NCBI GenBank assembly: GCA_022432975.1
Contig: CM039508.1
Location: 14,879,549-14,943,548 of the forward strand
Direction: 5' to 3'
From: Begonia masoniana
Lineage: Eukaryota > Streptophyta > Magnoliopsida > Cucurbitales > Begoniaceae
Length of the DNA stretch: 64,000 nt
Below are positions 63,504-64,000 of the stretch, one piece after another. The translations under genes were made by a program, and so were the position numbers. Under the pieces are notes generated by a model that saw only the letters and a list, made by a program, of their open reading frames with translations, did not search any database and was not told the origin of the DNA. The number at the start of each line of letters is the position of its first letter. Position 1 is the first letter of the stretch.

Positions 63504-64000
63504 CTATGCAGGAGGGGCATCATCGTCAGAGTCCGTGGCGTTGTTCGCCATCCAAGTCGTCCACCTTTCGTTTATCTCTTTATAAGACTCATTGAGATAA
63601 TGCTGAGCAGAGACCAGTTGCTGGATGTCTCGTTGCTGGCTTTGGTGTGATTCCAGCAATTGCTGCAGCTGCTGCTGGTGTGTTCGCTGCATCTCATATA
63701 TTTGCTGCTGTTGCTGGTACTGTTGGTGGTGGTGTTTTAGATGCATCTCATTTATCTGCTGCTGTTGCTGGTACTGTTGCTGGTGCATATCATTCAACTG
63801 CTATTGATGTGTCTCTTGCATCTGATATAGCTGTTGCAGATACCGTCTTGTATCCCAGCCGCTTCTCTCATCCTCTTGGGGGGCGTTTGGTGGCGATGTA
63901 GTCTCATCCATCGGCACTGCCTGAGAGGTGGATGCCCGAGAGGTGGATGCTCCCTGATTTCTCCTCAGCACCCACTCGCCATCGACTTCGACGATTCCCA
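63504..64000 (-). pseudogene. C-terminal part of a Gln-rich protein frame, 5' end beyond the window
   Basis: The minus-strand frame runs from the right edge (VDGEWVLRRNQGAS, PPNAPQEDERSGWDTRRY) into heptad-like Gln repeats (QQQYQQQQQINEM, QQLLESHQSQQRD) and ends NNATDSDDDAPPA at 63504. A TAG at 63801-63803 interrupts it where the surroundings are Gln codons. It converges on the MULE transposase. The layout (conserved core, Gln-rich coiled coil, acidic tail) is common in transposon-borne plant proteins, possibly a second MULE gene, but I cannot assign a family from this fragment. Confidence 0.5.

Noticed and set aside
63625..63807. Cys/Trp-rich 60-codon plus-strand frame
   Set aside because: It is the antisense of the CAG-repeat coding the Gln-rich frame on the minus strand.

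Overview
The window is plant nuclear DNA, almost certainly from a eudicot. The evidence is two intron-rich host genes of clear plant families (a replication protein A 32-kDa subunit and an AINTEGUMENTA-like AP2 factor), plant-type Ty3/gypsy retrotransposons primed by initiator tRNA-Met, a Cassandra TRIM carrying 5S rRNA sequence, Mutator-like elements and AT-rich spacers. I cannot name the species.

Layout. 1-1409 is the end of an LTR holding a pure run of 503 A. 2648-3293 is a Mutator-type foldback MITE with a perfect 9-bp target duplication. 4774-10578 is RPA2 (ten exons, 275 aa), with an E2F site and a telo-box just upstream and a small LTR element in its fifth intron. 11126-45454 is a four-level nest. 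A Mutator-like element D (9-bp duplication) was hit by gypsy element A (14041-45087, duplication CACGG). A was hit inside gag by gypsy element B (19284-39298, duplication GTTTC), and B was hit inside an LTR by gypsy element C (27736-37096, duplication AAAAC). All boundaries are fixed by target-site duplications, so the order D, A, B, C is secure. 45610-48790 is a second nest: a small TRIM (duplication TTAAT), then a Cassandra TRIM, then a solo LTR of the A family. 48791-52900 is gene-free and AT-rich. 53026-55918 is a two-AP2-domain gene (nine exons including a 9-nt microexon, 476 aa). 56430-57790 carries palindromic 85-bp tandem repeats. 57996-62688 is a decayed MULE transposase interrupted by a perfect-duplication solo LTR (58412-60950). 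63504-64000 is the end of a Gln-rich reading frame on the minus strand that leaves the window.

The two host genes look intact: every exon joins in frame across acceptable splice sites. Every transposon coding region is broken by stops, frameshifts or insertions, so no autonomous element is visible here. The most unusual signals are: near-perfect satellite arrays that grew in only one LTR of elements A and B after insertion; a recurring CATC-N4-GATG motif and TGACGTCA palindromes in these LTRs; hairpin clusters built on GCGAT in LTRs of C and the solo LTR H; a composite foldback insertion with tRNA-like promoter boxes; and the 503-A homopolymer.
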